Notes under the pieces: model-generated
The model's input: the letters and a program-made list of their open reading frames with translations, nothing else
Told to the model about the DNA's origin: nothing
Database searches by the model: none
In this document: in pieces, positions 1 to 9,016 of the stretch
Layout of the letters: the number at the start of each line of letters is the position of its first letter
Position numbering within the stretch: the first letter of the stretch is position 1
From: Polynucleobacter wuianus
GTDB taxonomy: Bacteria; Pseudomonadota; Gammaproteobacteria; Burkholderiales; Burkholderiaceae
Direction: 5' to 3'
Assembly: GCF_001659725.1 (NCBI RefSeq)
Contig: NZ_CP015922.1
Location: 1,240,001-1,304,000 of the forward strand
Length of the DNA: 64,000 nt
Position numbers and translations under genes: made by a program

Positions 1-584
1 CCACGGTACTGTCCATCGGCAGTAATCACGGCAACTGCGCCAACGTCCATAATGCGGTCGCGTAATGCTTGCGCAGAGAAGCCGCCGAACACAACAGAAT
101 GAATTGCGCCGATACGAGCACATGCTTGCATCGCAACAATACCTTCGATGGTCATCGCCATATAAATGATGACGCTGTCACCAGACTTCACACCCATCTT
201 GCGCAATGCGTTTGCCATTTTGCAAACACGCTCGAGCATCTCTTTATAAGTGACTTTAGTAACTGTGCCGTCATCTGCTTCAAAGATGATGGCTGTTTTA
301 TCGCCTAAGCCAGCTTCAACTTGACGATCCAAACAGTTGTACGAAGCATTGGTGGTGCCATCTTCGAACCATTTATAGAAAGGCGCTTTAGACTCATCCA
401 AGACTTTGGTAAATGGCTTTTTCCAATAGATATTTTCTTTTGCAAGACGACCCCAGAAACCGTTGTAATCAGAATTAGCTTCAGCGCAAAGCTTGTTATA
501 GGCGTCCATACCTGGAATTGCCGCACCCTTTACAAAATCTGCAGGTGGGTTAAATACGCGGTTTTCTTGTTTTAATGGTTCCAT
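1..584 (-). CDS. acs: Acetyl-CoA synthetase (AMP-forming), N-terminal 194 residues, cut by window edge
   Basis: Activates acetate to acetyl-CoA through an acetyl-AMP intermediate in the cytoplasm. The reading frame is open from the ATG at 584 to the window edge. The translation begins MEPLKQENRVFNPP and contains the ACS N-terminal pattern (DAYNKLCAEANSDYNGFWGRL, then FYKWFEDGTTNASYNCLDR), followed by the start of the AMP-binding fold (IGAIHSVVFGGFSAQALRDRI). The C-terminal catalytic half lies outside the window. It is divergent from fumA across a 183-base gap. Assignment rests on recognising the family sequence and is secure for the part visible. Confidence 0.93.
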   Translation of the reverse strand, partial: MEPLKQENRVFNPPADFVKGAAIPGMDAYNKLCAEANSDYNGFWGRLAKENIYWKKPFTKVLDESKAPFYKWFEDGTTNASYNCLDRQVEAGLGDKTAIIFEADDGTVTKVTYKEMLERVCKMANALRKMGVKSGDSVIIYMAMTIEGIVAMQACARIGAIHSVVFGGFSAQALRDRIMDVGAVAVITADGQYR

Positions 585-632
585 ACTTCACAGCCCTCTA
601 TTAAATAATCAATGATCTGTACGTCTCAAAAT

Positions 633-652
633 GCGCAAAATGGCGCAAAATG
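633..652. repeat. Two tandem copies of a 10-mer in the acs-fumA divergent intergenic region
   Basis: The 10-mer gcgcaaaatg occurs twice back to back, with partial matches on both sides. It lies about 50 bases upstream of the acs start and about 115 upstream of fumA. It could be a paired regulator site or a chance repeat. No protein is assigned. Confidence 0.35.
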
Positions 653-767
653 GCAGGTTTAGACCCTTAAGACCTTCGAAGATAAGTGAAAACACTTGGG
701 ATTTGCTCTATGGCAAACCCTTAAAATAGGGGAAACCTTACTAATTATGTGGAAATTAGCCTAAAAC

Positions 768-2291
768 ATGACCAATATTAAACAAAACGACCTAATTCAA
801 AGCGTAGCTGACGCCTTCCAATTTATCTCTTACTACCACCCCAAGGACTTTATTGACGCAATGGGCAAAGCCTACTCCCTTGAAAAAGGTGAAGCGGCAA
901 AAGATGCAATTGCACAGATTCTGACAAATAGCCGGATGTGCGCCGAAGGTCACCGCCCACTTTGTCAAGATACTGGTATCGCAGTGGTCTTCCTCAAAAT
1001 TGGTATGAACGTACAGTGGCCAGACGCCACGATGAGCGTCACTGATATGGTCAATGAAGGCGTACGTCGTGCGTACCTCAATCCAGAAAATACTTTGCGT
1101 GCTTCGGTCCTGACTGATCCGGCAGGTAAGCGCAAGAACACTGGCGACAACACTCCTGCAGTGATCCATTATGAAATTGTTCCTGGTGATGATGTTGAGG
1201 TGATCTGCGCCGCTAAAGGTGGTGGCTCTGAAAATAAAGCCAAGATGGTGATGCTCAACCCATCTGATTCGATCGTGGATTGGGTTCTCAAAACTGTCCC
1301 TACTATGGGTGCTGGCTGGTGTCCTCCAGGCATTCTGGGTATCGGCATTGGTGGTACTCCAGAAAAAGCCATGTTGATGGCCAAAGAAGCGTTGATGGGT
1401 CCAGTAGATATTCAAGAACTCATTGAACGCGGTGCCAAGAACCGCGTCGAAGAGTTACGACTTGAGCTCTACGACAAAGTAAACAAACTCGGTATTGGCG
1501 CCCAAGGCTTGGGCGGTTTGGCGACTGTGCTCGATATCAAGATCTTGGATTACCCAACCCATGCAGCTTCTTTGCCTGTGGCAATGATTCCGAACTGCGC
1601 AGCAACCCGTCACATCCATTTCCATTTACATGGTGATGGTCCTGCGAAGTTAGAAGCCCCTTCCCTATCCGATTGGCCTGATGTCACTTGGACACCAGAC
1701 GTTCAAAAATCGAAGCGTATTAATTTAGACACCTTGACTGCTGAAGAGGTAGCCAGCTGGAAACCAGGCGAGACCTTGCTTTTAAATGGCAAGATTTTGA
1801 CTGGCCGTGATGCTGCTCATAAGCGCATTCAAGACATGCTTGCTAAAGGTGAAGAGTTACCGGTGAGTTTTAAAAACCGCGTGATTTATTACGTTGGCCC
1901 AGTTGATCCAGTACGTGATGAAGTGGTTGGTCCAGCAGGCCCTACTACCTCTACTCGTATGGACAAGTTTACTGAAATGATGCTCGCAAAAACGGGCTTG
2001 ATTTCGATGATTGGTAAAGCTGAGCGTGGGCCTGCAGCTATCGAAGCGATTAAGAAACATAAGTCTGCTTACCTCATGGCCGTAGGTGGCGCTGCTTACC
2101 TAGTATCTAAAGCAATTCAAACCTCTAAAGTGGTTGGCTTTGCCGACTTAGGCATGGAAGCTATCTATGAGTTTGATGTGAAGGATATGCCAGTAACTGT
2201 TGCTGTGAACTCTGATGGCATCTCTATGCATGAGACTGGCCCAAAAGAGTGGCAAACAAAAATTGGCAATATTCCAGTCAAGATTGCATAA
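768..2291 (+). CDS. fumA: Class I fumarate hydratase, [4Fe-4S] dependent
   Basis: Interconverts fumarate and malate in the TCA cycle, in the cytoplasm. At 507 aa it has the usual length of the single-chain class I enzyme. The N-terminal part (about 1-290) carries the iron-sulfur hydratase domain and the C-terminal part (about 300-490) the beta domain. Three cysteines, C66 (PLCQDTG), C185 (GWCPPG) and C277 (PNCAATRH), have nearly the same spacing as the cluster ligands of E. coli FumA (C105, C224, C318). The segment CAAKGGGSENKA is also typical. Class I fumarases are oxygen sensitive. murI begins only 11 bases after the stop, or inside fumA if a longer start is used. Confidence 0.96.
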   Translation: MTNIKQNDLIQSVADAFQFISYYHPKDFIDAMGKAYSLEKGEAAKDAIAQILTNSRMCAEGHRPLCQDTGIAVVFLKIGMNVQWPDATMSVTDMVNEGVRRAYLNPENTLRASVLTDPAGKRKNTGDNTPAVIHYEIVPGDDVEVICAAKGGGSENKAKMVMLNPSDSIVDWVLKTVPTMGAGWCPPGILGIGIGGTPEKAMLMAKEALMGPVDIQELIERGAKNRVEELRLELYDKVNKLGIGAQGLGGLATVLDIKILDYPTHAASLPVAMIPNCAATRHIHFHLHGDGPAKLEAPSLSDWPDVTWTPDVQKSKRINLDTLTAEEVASWKPGETLLLNGKILTGRDAAHKRIQDMLAKGEELPVSFKNRVIYYVGPVDPVRDEVVGPAGPTTSTRMDKFTEMMLAKTGLISMIGKAERGPAAIEAIKKHKSAYLMAVGGAAYLVSKAIQTSKVVGFADLGMEAIYEFDVKDMPVTVAVNSDGISMHETGPKEWQTKIGNIPVKIA

Positions 2292-2302
2292 CTGGTTTCG
2301 CA

Positions 2303-3115
2303 TTGTCTCTAATCGGCGTTTTTGATTCTGGCGTAGGTGGCTTATCCATCTTGGATGAGGCCCTGCGCCAACTTCCCCAACACGACTATATCTATCTGGC
2401 AGATTCAGCAAATGCGCCTTATGGTGAAAAGTCTGGTGCATGGATTGCTGAGCGTAGCTTAATCTTATGCAAATACTTAGCTGACGCTGGATGCGACGCC
2501 ATTGTGCTTGCATGCAATACCGCTACCGCTGAAGCAATTAAACAAATTCGTGAGCAATTGCAAATCCCCGTCATCGGGGTGGAGCCTGGTATTAAGCCAG
2601 CAGCAATGCAATCTCAAAATGGGGTTGTTGGGGTCTTGGCAACTGAAGCCACTCTCAAAAGTGATAAGTTCAACGCTTTATTGGCAACCCTTCCTAATGA
2701 TTGCCGCTTCATAAAGCAAGCTGGTGCTGGGCTAGTACCACTAATTGAAGCCGGCAAAGCCGATAGCGAGGAAGCATTAGATCTTCTTGCGAAACATCTT
2801 GAGCCTATTCTAGAAGCGGGTTCAGATACCTTAGTGCTCGGTTGCACCCACTATCCCTTCCTTAGAACAGCCATACGCAAACTCTTGGGTGACTCCATCA
2901 CGCTTATTGATACGAGTGATGCAGTGGTAAGACAACTCAAGCGCCAACTAGAGCTACTTGCATCTGATGACAAGTTAACCATTCAGGACCATGGATCTGT
3001 GAACTTTGTGAGCAGCAAAGATGATGCTGTATTGCTGCAAATGGCACAGAATTTAATGCATAGCAATCTTGAGATGCATGCAGTCAAGTCCCAGATGTTA
3101 GGCAACATCAAATGA
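2303..3115 (+). CDS. murI: Glutamate racemase
   Basis: Converts L- to D-glutamate for peptidoglycan. With the TTG start at 2303 the protein is 270 aa and begins MSLIGVFDSGVGGLS, matching where the family fold begins. A GTG at 2249 inside fumA would add 18 residues with no family counterpart. No ATG exists near the start and the Shine-Dalgarno match is weak, so the start is uncertain. The two catalytic cysteines are visible: C71 in LACNTATAEA and C181 in LGCTHYPFL. The tonB start overlaps the murI stop by 4 bases (ATGA), so murI is probably co-transcribed with tonB-exbBD. Confidence 0.92.
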   Translation: MSLIGVFDSGVGGLSILDEALRQLPQHDYIYLADSANAPYGEKSGAWIAERSLILCKYLADAGCDAIVLACNTATAEAIKQIREQLQIPVIGVEPGIKPAAMQSQNGVVGVLATEATLKSDKFNALLATLPNDCRFIKQAGAGLVPLIEAGKADSEEALDLLAKHLEPILEAGSDTLVLGCTHYPFLRTAIRKLLGDSITLIDTSDAVVRQLKRQLELLASDDKLTIQDHGSVNFVSSKDDAVLLQMAQNLMHSNLEMHAVKSQMLGNIK

Positions 3116-3795
3116 GTGCGTTTTTAAATAAGCTCGATGCTCACCTGCCATTTACGAAAACGGAGCGGATCATCATCTGCATCGTGCTGCTGATGCATGC
3201 TCTGCCAGCCTTAGAGTTTTTACACTGGACTAGTAAGCCTACTTCACTTGACGATACAAGGGTGATGGCCAATTTAGTAAGCCCCGACACTGCCTCAAGC
3301 AAGAGCCAACAACCACCTGCTCCCCCTCCAAAACCCAAGGAGGAGTCTAAGAAAAAAACGGTAGAGGAAAAGTCTTCACAAAAGCCAACGCCTCCACAGA
3401 CACAAAATACGCCGCAGCAACAAAAGAGTGAATCTCAGTCACAAAGTCAGATGCAAAATGCAGCTGTAGCACCTGCTACGACTGGTGGCGCTAGCGGCAC
3501 ACCGATTCAGACGGACATTGGTAAACTGGTCGTTGTATACCAGCCCGATGCAGATGCCTACTACCCTTCCTTCTCCAAGAGATCAGGCGAACAAGGTACT
3601 GTGGTTGTGCGTTTGATTATTTCTGAGAACGGAGAGGTTGAAGATGTTGCCATATTGCAATCGAGCTCCTTCCCCAGGCTGGATCGAGCAGGCACTGATA
3701 TTGGCCGTCGCTATCGCTTTAAACCATTTTTAGTAAACGGTTCACCACAAAGAATTTCTACCAATCTTTTAATTAAATTTAATCTTAAGAATTAA
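3112..3795 (+). CDS. tonB: TonB family energy transducer
   Basis: Periplasm-spanning protein that couples the proton motive force to outer-membrane receptors. The 227 aa show one N-terminal membrane anchor (about 19-36), a Pro/Lys/Gln-rich linker (about 62-115) and a C-terminal TonB domain (about 140-227). That domain contains YYPSFSKRSGEQGTVVVRL and ends in a strand-like tail. The gene overlaps murI by 4 bases and is followed within 5 bases by exbB, giving the classic tonB-exbB-exbD order. No TonB-dependent receptor is nearby, so the substrate cannot be named. Confidence 0.9.
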   Translation: MSAFLNKLDAHLPFTKTERIIICIVLLMHALPALEFLHWTSKPTSLDDTRVMANLVSPDTASSKSQQPPAPPPKPKEESKKKTVEEKSSQKPTPPQTQNTPQQQKSESQSQSQMQNAAVAPATTGGASGTPIQTDIGKLVVVYQPDADAYYPSFSKRSGEQGTVVVRLIISENGEVEDVAILQSSSFPRLDRAGTDIGRRYRFKPFLVNGSPQRISTNLLIKFNLKN

Positions 3796-3800
3796 CAAAT

Positions 3801-4493
3801 ATGAATACACCTTTTGGAATTGCAAATCTTTGGCTTGAGGGTGATGCCATCACTCGCTTTGTAGCGATTGCCTTATTAGTGTGCTCTATCGTTACTTGGG
3901 TCATCTTGCTCACGCGTTTTTGGGAACTCCGTAACCTGCGTAAATTTAAGCCTGAGTTAGAGCAATTTTGGCGCGCCACTTCTTTTGATCAAGGCATGCA
4001 GTCCTTTAGCGATCATGCCATCAACCCTTACTATCATATTGCCAAATCTGCGAGTGGCGCTTCCGTGCACCATCAGAGCCAAGCGAGCAATCATCGCGAG
4101 TTATTACAAACCCTGAACTACTCTGAATGGATGTCTCGCAGTATTAAGAATGGCATTGATAGTATTGCTGCAAGCCTGCAAAAGGGGTTGACCTTCTTAG
4201 GCTCTACTGGTGCAACTGCTCCGTTTATCGGCCTGTTTGGAACTGTATGGGGCATCTATCATGCTTTGATATCAATCAGCAGCTCAGGTAGCGCCCAGAT
4301 TGATCAAGTTGCAGGTCCTATTGGCGAAGCCTTGATCATGACAGCTTTGGGCCTTGCAGTAGCAATTCCTGCAGTACTTGGATTTAATGCGATCAATCGC
4401 GCAAACAAACTTCTAGTGGCCGATCTCAATCGCTTTGGCAATGACTTACTGGCGTATTTCGTAACTGGCGCCCGCGTGAAGTCTGGAGAATAA
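3801..4493 (+). CDS. exbB: ExbB/TolQ/MotA family proton channel subunit
   Basis: Inner-membrane proton channel that powers TonB with ExbD. The 230 aa have three hydrophobic segments: about 18-37, about 133-156 (GATAPFIGLFGTVWGIYHAL) and about 178-200 (ALIMTALGLAVAIPAVLGF). The second and third with their conserved Thr and Gly residues are the hallmark of the MotA/TolQ/ExbB fold. It sits between tonB and exbD with gaps of 5 and 2 bases. TolQ is the alternative name, but the adjacent tonB argues for ExbB. Confidence 0.92.
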   Translation: MNTPFGIANLWLEGDAITRFVAIALLVCSIVTWVILLTRFWELRNLRKFKPELEQFWRATSFDQGMQSFSDHAINPYYHIAKSASGASVHHQSQASNHRELLQTLNYSEWMSRSIKNGIDSIAASLQKGLTFLGSTGATAPFIGLFGTVWGIYHALISISSSGSAQIDQVAGPIGEALIMTALGLAVAIPAVLGFNAINRANKLLVADLNRFGNDLLAYFVTGARVKSGE

Positions 4494-4495
4494 GC

Positions 4496-4909
4496 ATGTC
4501 TTTCCATATACAAGACGATCAGAGTGATGACGCCATCATGGCGGAAATCAATATGACTCCGATGGTGGATGTCATGTTGGTACTGCTGATTATTTTTATG
4601 ATCACCCTGCCTGTCATTCAGCAAGCAGTGAAAGTCGAACTTCCAAAGGCTAATAGCGTTCGTAATGAAATTAAGCCTGAGTCAGTCCAACTCACCATCG
4701 ACTCCAAGGGGCAAATCTTCTGGAACAGCACACCTATTGACCTAAAAACATTCGATGGCTACGCTCAGAAGGCAGCGGAAAAAGATCCTCAACCAGAAAT
4801 TAATCTTCGCGCTGACAAATCGGTGAAATATGAGTATGTTGCTCAAGTCTTGGCAGCCTCTCGCCGCGCAGGCCTAACCAAACTGGGCTTTGTCACTGAA
4901 CCGGATTAA
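4496..4909 (+). CDS. exbD: ExbD/TolR family biopolymer transport protein
   Basis: Partner of ExbB. The 137 aa have a short cytoplasmic N-terminus, a single membrane helix (about 23-42) with the conserved proton-carrying Asp at position 25 (MTPMVDVMLVLL), and a periplasmic domain of about 90 residues. The start lies 2 bases after the exbB stop. The gene ends the murI-tonB-exbB-exbD unit. The next gene is convergent, only 14 bases away, with no clear terminator hairpin between them. Confidence 0.92.
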   Translation: MSFHIQDDQSDDAIMAEINMTPMVDVMLVLLIIFMITLPVIQQAVKVELPKANSVRNEIKPESVQLTIDSKGQIFWNSTPIDLKTFDGYAQKAAEKDPQPEINLRADKSVKYEYVAQVLAASRRAGLTKLGFVTEPD

Positions 4910-4923
4910 TTTCTAATCTCGTT

Positions 4924-5391
4924 TTATTTTGATTTATAGGGCATTTTAGATGGCAAGCAGTTTTCTTCGCTGACATAAGTTCCGTTGCCTATCGTCTCAC
5001 CCAAAATACCACCCTGAATTTTTTCGACTTTCTTGAGCTTGCCAGTTACCGGGTCTAGTGTAATCTGCGTGGATACCGTTCCAGCCGAATAAGAAACGCC
5101 CATCAGGTTTTCTGGTTCAAAGCTCGCTTCAACTGCTATCAAAATATTAGGACGTGCTAGCGTCACACTTTTCACCACTTGTTTGCCGTAAGCGTCAGAT
5201 TGATCTAAGTCTCGATCATCCAAATACACTTTAGCTTTCTGGGTACCAGCAGCCAAAGTAATCTTCATGTCGTACTCTTCGGTATAGCCTTTTTCAGTAC
5301 GCTTACAGTTAAATTCAAGAATATCGACGGCAAGTGAGGGGGCAGATATAAGAGCAATAGACAGGCAAAGCAGGGTTTTAGATAAATTCAT
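4924..5391 (-). CDS. Small exported protein of unknown function
   Basis: 155 aa with a clear Sec signal peptide (MNLSKTLLCLSIALISAPSLA), then a probable periplasmic domain rich in beta-strand-like segments. There are two cysteines in the mature part (FNCKRTEKG near the start, EENCLPSK near the end), spaced as if they form a disulfide. The start at 5391 is chosen because the frame upstream runs into tRNA-Leu. I do not recognise the family. It is transcribed away from tRNA-Leu and could be read through from it. Confidence 0.72.
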   Translation of the reverse strand: MNLSKTLLCLSIALISAPSLAVDILEFNCKRTEKGYTEEYDMKITLAAGTQKAKVYLDDRDLDQSDAYGKQVVKSVTLARPNILIAVEASFEPENLMGVSYSAGTVSTQITLDPVTGKLKKVEKIQGGILGETIGNGTYVSEENCLPSKMPYKSK

Positions 5392-5418
5392 AACCAATGA
5401 ATCATGAAAGAAAAGTGG

Positions 5419-5507
5419 TGGTGCCCGAGGCCGGAATCGAACCGGCACGACTTTTTTGAGTCGGCAGATTTTAAATCTGCTGTGTCTACCGATTTCACCA
5501 CTCGGGC
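5419..5507 (-). tRNA. tRNA-Leu (anticodon UAA)
   Basis: Read on the minus strand this is an 89-nt class II tRNA with encoded CCA. The acceptor stem is GCCCGAG/CTCGGGC, the D-loop has GGTAGAC, and the anticodon arm GCAGA-TTTAAAA-TCTGC places TAA at 34-36. A long variable arm and the T-arm GGTTCGATTCC complete it. The long variable arm and the UAA anticodon both indicate leucine. Confidence 0.96.
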
Positions 5508-5634
5508 TCGCACAAGCAGAAACTGCCGCGCTATATAAATCAAGACAAGATGAATTTTAGCATGTACGCCCCCAACCCCCTTGAGAGGCCTATTTCCATA
5601 GACACTCAGTGAGTCAGCACAAAAATACTAAAAT

Positions 5635-8100
5635 ATGCTTATGAAATCCAATGGCAATTTGGCAGGTCTACGTAAGCTCTTACACCCTTTGATTTGGGTT
5701 CTGGGTTTCTCCCTGTTGGCAGCATTAGCCATCATCCTCAGCTACCTGTATTCAGCACAATCAAGCCCTTCAGGAAAACGCAGCATTAAAAGTCTTGGGG
5801 ATAACGTTGTCATCACCTTTGATGAATCTGATATTCCCCACATTAAAGCCAATAGCCAATCAGATGCTTTATTTGCCTTAGGCTATTTGCACGCATCTGA
5901 ACGCTCTTGGCAAATGGAAATGAATCGCCGTATTGCGAGTGGACGCCTCTCCGAAATTCTCGGAAGTGAAACCGTTAATATTGATCGCTTCATCCGCACC
6001 CTAGGAATCAAGCGCGCTGCAGAACAACAGTTCGATAAATATCCTGTTTCCACAAAACGTTTATTACAAGCTTATGCTGATGGCGTAAACGCAGGCAACT
6101 CTCAACTGGGTTGGGCACTACCAGTGGAATATTTTTTAACGGGATCTAAGCCAGGCCACTGGTCTCCAACCGATAGTGTTGCCTGGATGTTGATGATGGC
6201 ATTAGATCTAGGTGGTAATTGGCATAAAGAATTACAAAGGCTTGAGCTCTCCGAGCATTTAACAACGACGCAAATTTGGGAAGTGCTACTACCCTTTGAG
6301 CCGGATGAGCCAGTTACTAAGATGGATTTTGCAAAAATCTATCGGGACCTCAATGTCTTCAATCCCAAAGCGGGTCCAGTGAACAATCGCTCCAAAAAGC
6401 TACCCGCTACAGAGCTCTCAGCCATTGACCCCCCAGGCGGCAAGGATGGCATTGGCTCAAATAACTGGGCATTAAGCGGCAAGCTCACAGCAAGTGGCAA
6501 ACCATTATTAGCCAACGATCCTCACTTAGGATTGTCGGCCCCTGCAATTTGGTACTTTGCCCATTTAGATGCTCCGGGCTTAAATGTCATTGGTGGCACC
6601 CTTCCAGGAATTCCGGCAGTGGTACTTGGTAGAACCGAGAAATTTGCTTGGAGCTTTACCAATACCAACCCCGATGTACAAGATTTGTATATCGAGCAGA
6701 TTGATCCAAAAAATCCTGGCATGTACCGCGGCCCTGATGGCATGCTGCCATTTAAAGTACGACAAGAACTGATAGATGTCAAAGGCGCCCCTTCGGTAAA
6801 TTTCATTGTGAAAGAAACTCGTCATGGTCCAGTGATCTCAGACTCTTATGCTCGTGCTAGACGGACAATTGATACCGAGAAATTTGCTTTGGCCTTGCGT
6901 TGGACTGCCTTAGACATTGAAAACCAATCTGTTGCAGGCCTGTTGGAAATGAATCGTGCTAAGGACATGGATTCATTCAAGCAATCCTTGCGCAAGAATT
7001 ACGCTCCGATGCAAAACGTAGTGATGGCTGATGTTGATGGCAATATTGCTTATCAAGCTGCCGGAGTAGCTCCTAAGCGCATTCTCCATCAAGGACTTTA
7101 TGGGGTTGCTCCCGCCCCAGGATGGGAGAAGCAGTATGACTGGAATGGTTACGTGCCTTTTGAGCAATTGCCCGCCAGCAATAATCCGGAGCAAGGCTGG
7201 ATTGCAACTGCCAATCAAAGAATTATTGCGAGTAATGATCCCAACCCTCTGACCAGCGACTGGGACCTGTCGGCTCGCTATGACCGCATCGTAGATCTCA
7301 TTAAGGCTAGAAATAGTCATGACTTGGAATACATGAAGACGATGCAGGCAGACACACTCTCTCTGACGTCGATCCCCCTTTTGGATCTCTTTAAATCTAG
7401 CACCCCCAGCCATCCTCTAGGTGCTAAAGCCTTAGAGGTCTCAAAAGATTTCAATGGGGATATGCGAATTGATAGTACTGCTGCACTTATCTTCAATGCT
7501 TGGGTAGATAACCTGACTCGCAATCTATTTTCTCGCTTAGGTTATGTCTTTACTGAGACCTATGGTGATCGCAACTATCGTGGCGCACTCATTGCACAAT
7601 TGAAAAACCCTAATAGTCCTTGGTGTGATGATCCCAAAACTGAACGAGTCGAGACTTGCGCAGAAGCTTCTAATCAAGCCTTTGATAAAGCATTGGAATT
7701 TCTCAGTAAAGAATATGGCAATGATCCAAGCAAATGGACTTGGGGTAAAGCACACACCGCTATCTCTGAGCACCGTCCATTAAGCAAAATTCCCTTTCTT
7801 GGTAAATTGTTTAATATAGAGACGCCATTCCCAGGTGATAGCAACACTATTAATGTTGGCAGATTAGAGCTACTCCGATCCAATAATCCTTATGAGACTC
7901 TACAAGGGCCAAGCTTGCGAGCGATCTATGACTTTGCTGACCTTGAAAAGTCGCTATTCATCATCCAATCAGGTCAATCAGGCTGGGTCCAAAGCAAGCT
8001 TTATCGCAATATGAGCCCCCTTTGGGCCAAGAATGAATATTTACCCTTGCAGATGAAGCCTGAAAACAGCAAACGGACCTTGGAATTAAATAATAAGTAA
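5635..8100 (+). CDS. Penicillin acylase family protein (Ntn hydrolase, S45), membrane anchored
   Basis: Predicted periplasmic amidase that hydrolyses an N-acyl bond; the real substrate may be an acyl-homoserine lactone, a beta-lactam or an acylated amino acid. Of 821 aa, a hydrophobic anchor spans about 18-40, with the alpha-chain region after it. The autocatalytic nucleophile Ser275 lies in DGIGSNNWALSG, where self-cleavage before Ser is expected. Motifs typical of S45 beta chains follow (LANDPHLGLSAPAIWYFAHL, FAWSFTNTNPDVQDLY). The anchor replaces the cleavable signal peptide of secreted acylases. Start codons at 5635 and 5641 are both ATG in frame. The gene stands alone. Confidence 0.9.
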   Translation: MLMKSNGNLAGLRKLLHPLIWVLGFSLLAALAIILSYLYSAQSSPSGKRSIKSLGDNVVITFDESDIPHIKANSQSDALFALGYLHASERSWQMEMNRRIASGRLSEILGSETVNIDRFIRTLGIKRAAEQQFDKYPVSTKRLLQAYADGVNAGNSQLGWALPVEYFLTGSKPGHWSPTDSVAWMLMMALDLGGNWHKELQRLELSEHLTTTQIWEVLLPFEPDEPVTKMDFAKIYRDLNVFNPKAGPVNNRSKKLPATELSAIDPPGGKDGIGSNNWALSGKLTASGKPLLANDPHLGLSAPAIWYFAHLDAPGLNVIGGTLPGIPAVVLGRTEKFAWSFTNTNPDVQDLYIEQIDPKNPGMYRGPDGMLPFKVRQELIDVKGAPSVNFIVKETRHGPVISDSYARARRTIDTEKFALALRWTALDIENQSVAGLLEMNRAKDMDSFKQSLRKNYAPMQNVVMADVDGNIAYQAAGVAPKRILHQGLYGVAPAPGWEKQYDWNGYVPFEQLPASNNPEQGWIATANQRIIASNDPNPLTSDWDLSARYDRIVDLIKARNSHDLEYMKTMQADTLSLTSIPLLDLFKSSTPSHPLGAKALEVSKDFNGDMRIDSTAALIFNAWVDNLTRNLFSRLGYVFTETYGDRNYRGALIAQLKNPNSPWCDDPKTERVETCAEASNQAFDKALEFLSKEYGNDPSKWTWGKAHTAISEHRPLSKIPFLGKLFNIETPFPGDSNTINVGRLELLRSNNPYETLQGPSLRAIYDFADLEKSLFIIQSGQSGWVQSKLYRNMSPLWAKNEYLPLQMKPENSKRTLELNNK

Positions 8101-8170
8101 TTCTTCTGGTCCTTGGGATGTATAAAATCACCTTAACCTACTTATAAGCCTTCTTTTTGAAAGTCTTCCT

Positions 8171-8578
8171 ATGAAAAAAATCCTTCTTGCCAGCCTAACT
8201 ACTTTCACTCTCTTATCGACCTACAGCAATGCAAATGCCGCCTGGAAAGAATTAGGTGCCAATGACCTTATGGTGGTGTATGTGGATCTCGATACTATTC
8301 AGACCCAAGGTGAGAAAACGCAAATCATCTCGATGTTGGATTTCAAAAAACCGGGCCTTAATCCAACCAATAAGCAGCCTGTGAGCTCTATTATTGGCCT
8401 CAATGAATTTGACTGTCCAACTATCAGCTATCGTCCAATTGCCTTTAAAGAATTTTCTGGCAATAAGGGCACGGGCAAAGTTGTTTCGGAGAACAATACT
8501 CCCGATAGCAAATATGAACCAGTACCCAATGGCGACTGGGTTGCTGGCGTCTTTAACTCGGTATGCAAGGCTAAGTAA
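8171..8578 (+). CDS. Surface-adhesin E-like exported protein
   Basis: 135 aa with a signal peptide (about 1-23, ending SNANAA) and a mature domain beginning WKELGANDLMVVYVDLDTI. That opening, the later SIIGLNEFDC and the C-terminal Cys resemble the small exported domain called surface-adhesin protein E (after Haemophilus protein E), which is common in betaproteobacteria and usually of unknown role. Two cysteines, in EFDCPTISYR and NSVCKAK, probably pair. The assignment is a family resemblance only. Confidence 0.66.
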   Translation: MKKILLASLTTFTLLSTYSNANAAWKELGANDLMVVYVDLDTIQTQGEKTQIISMLDFKKPGLNPTNKQPVSSIIGLNEFDCPTISYRPIAFKEFSGNKGTGKVVSENNTPDSKYEPVPNGDWVAGVFNSVCKAK

Positions 8579-8589
8579 TCTTATATTGA

Positions 8590-8952
8590 ATGCCCTCAAC
8601 ACTCTGGGTTTGGCTTCTATTCTTTTTTAATCTTGCTTTTTTGCAAGGATGCGCAGCACCTTTAGCAGCCCTAGGTGCTAGCAGCACTGCGGCAGCAAGC
8701 TCTGCTGGCACAACAGTAGCTACTGCTGCAGTTGCCAACCCGATAACAGCAACTAGCATAGTCTCTACTGCCGCAACTGGCAAATCTCCTTTAGAGCATG
8801 CCGCGTCCGCTGCTACTAAGAAAGAATGCAGTTTTAGCAATATCGTTGGCCCAAAACCTATCTGTGAAGATGTTGTCCTTCCAAAAATTATTGACAACAG
8901 TAGTCCCTTGCCAGGGCCTGCGGATCAAGCAAAAGAGACTGTAAAACAATAA
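8590..8952 (+). CDS. Small predicted lipoprotein, unknown function
   Basis: 120 aa. The N-terminus is a hydrophobic signal ending in a lipobox (AFLQGC), so Cys21 should be acylated. An Ala/Ser/Thr-rich low-complexity stretch follows (about 22-75), then a short tail with two more cysteines. The start is 11 bases after the previous stop, so both are probably one transcript. No family is recognised. Low complexity makes homology searches weak here. Confidence 0.6.
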   Translation: MPSTLWVWLLFFFNLAFLQGCAAPLAALGASSTAAASSAGTTVATAAVANPITATSIVSTAATGKSPLEHAASAATKKECSFSNIVGPKPICEDVVLPKIIDNSSPLPGPADQAKETVKQ

Positions 8953-9016
8953 GAATCTGAGAGTCCTAAGAAATAAAGCAGCTAGGGTCTAAAATCAAGG
9001 TTTACCTGAATTCTTG

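Noticed and set aside
792..1415. 207-aa minus-strand frame opposite fumA
   Set aside because: It is the antisense shadow of a strongly conserved gene; the translation is low-complexity His/Ile rich and has no family pattern.
5392..5448. Upstream extension of the small exported protein at 4924-5391
   Set aside because: It reads through the 3' end of tRNA-Leu, producing a non-biological MPVRFRPRAPP-type peptide.
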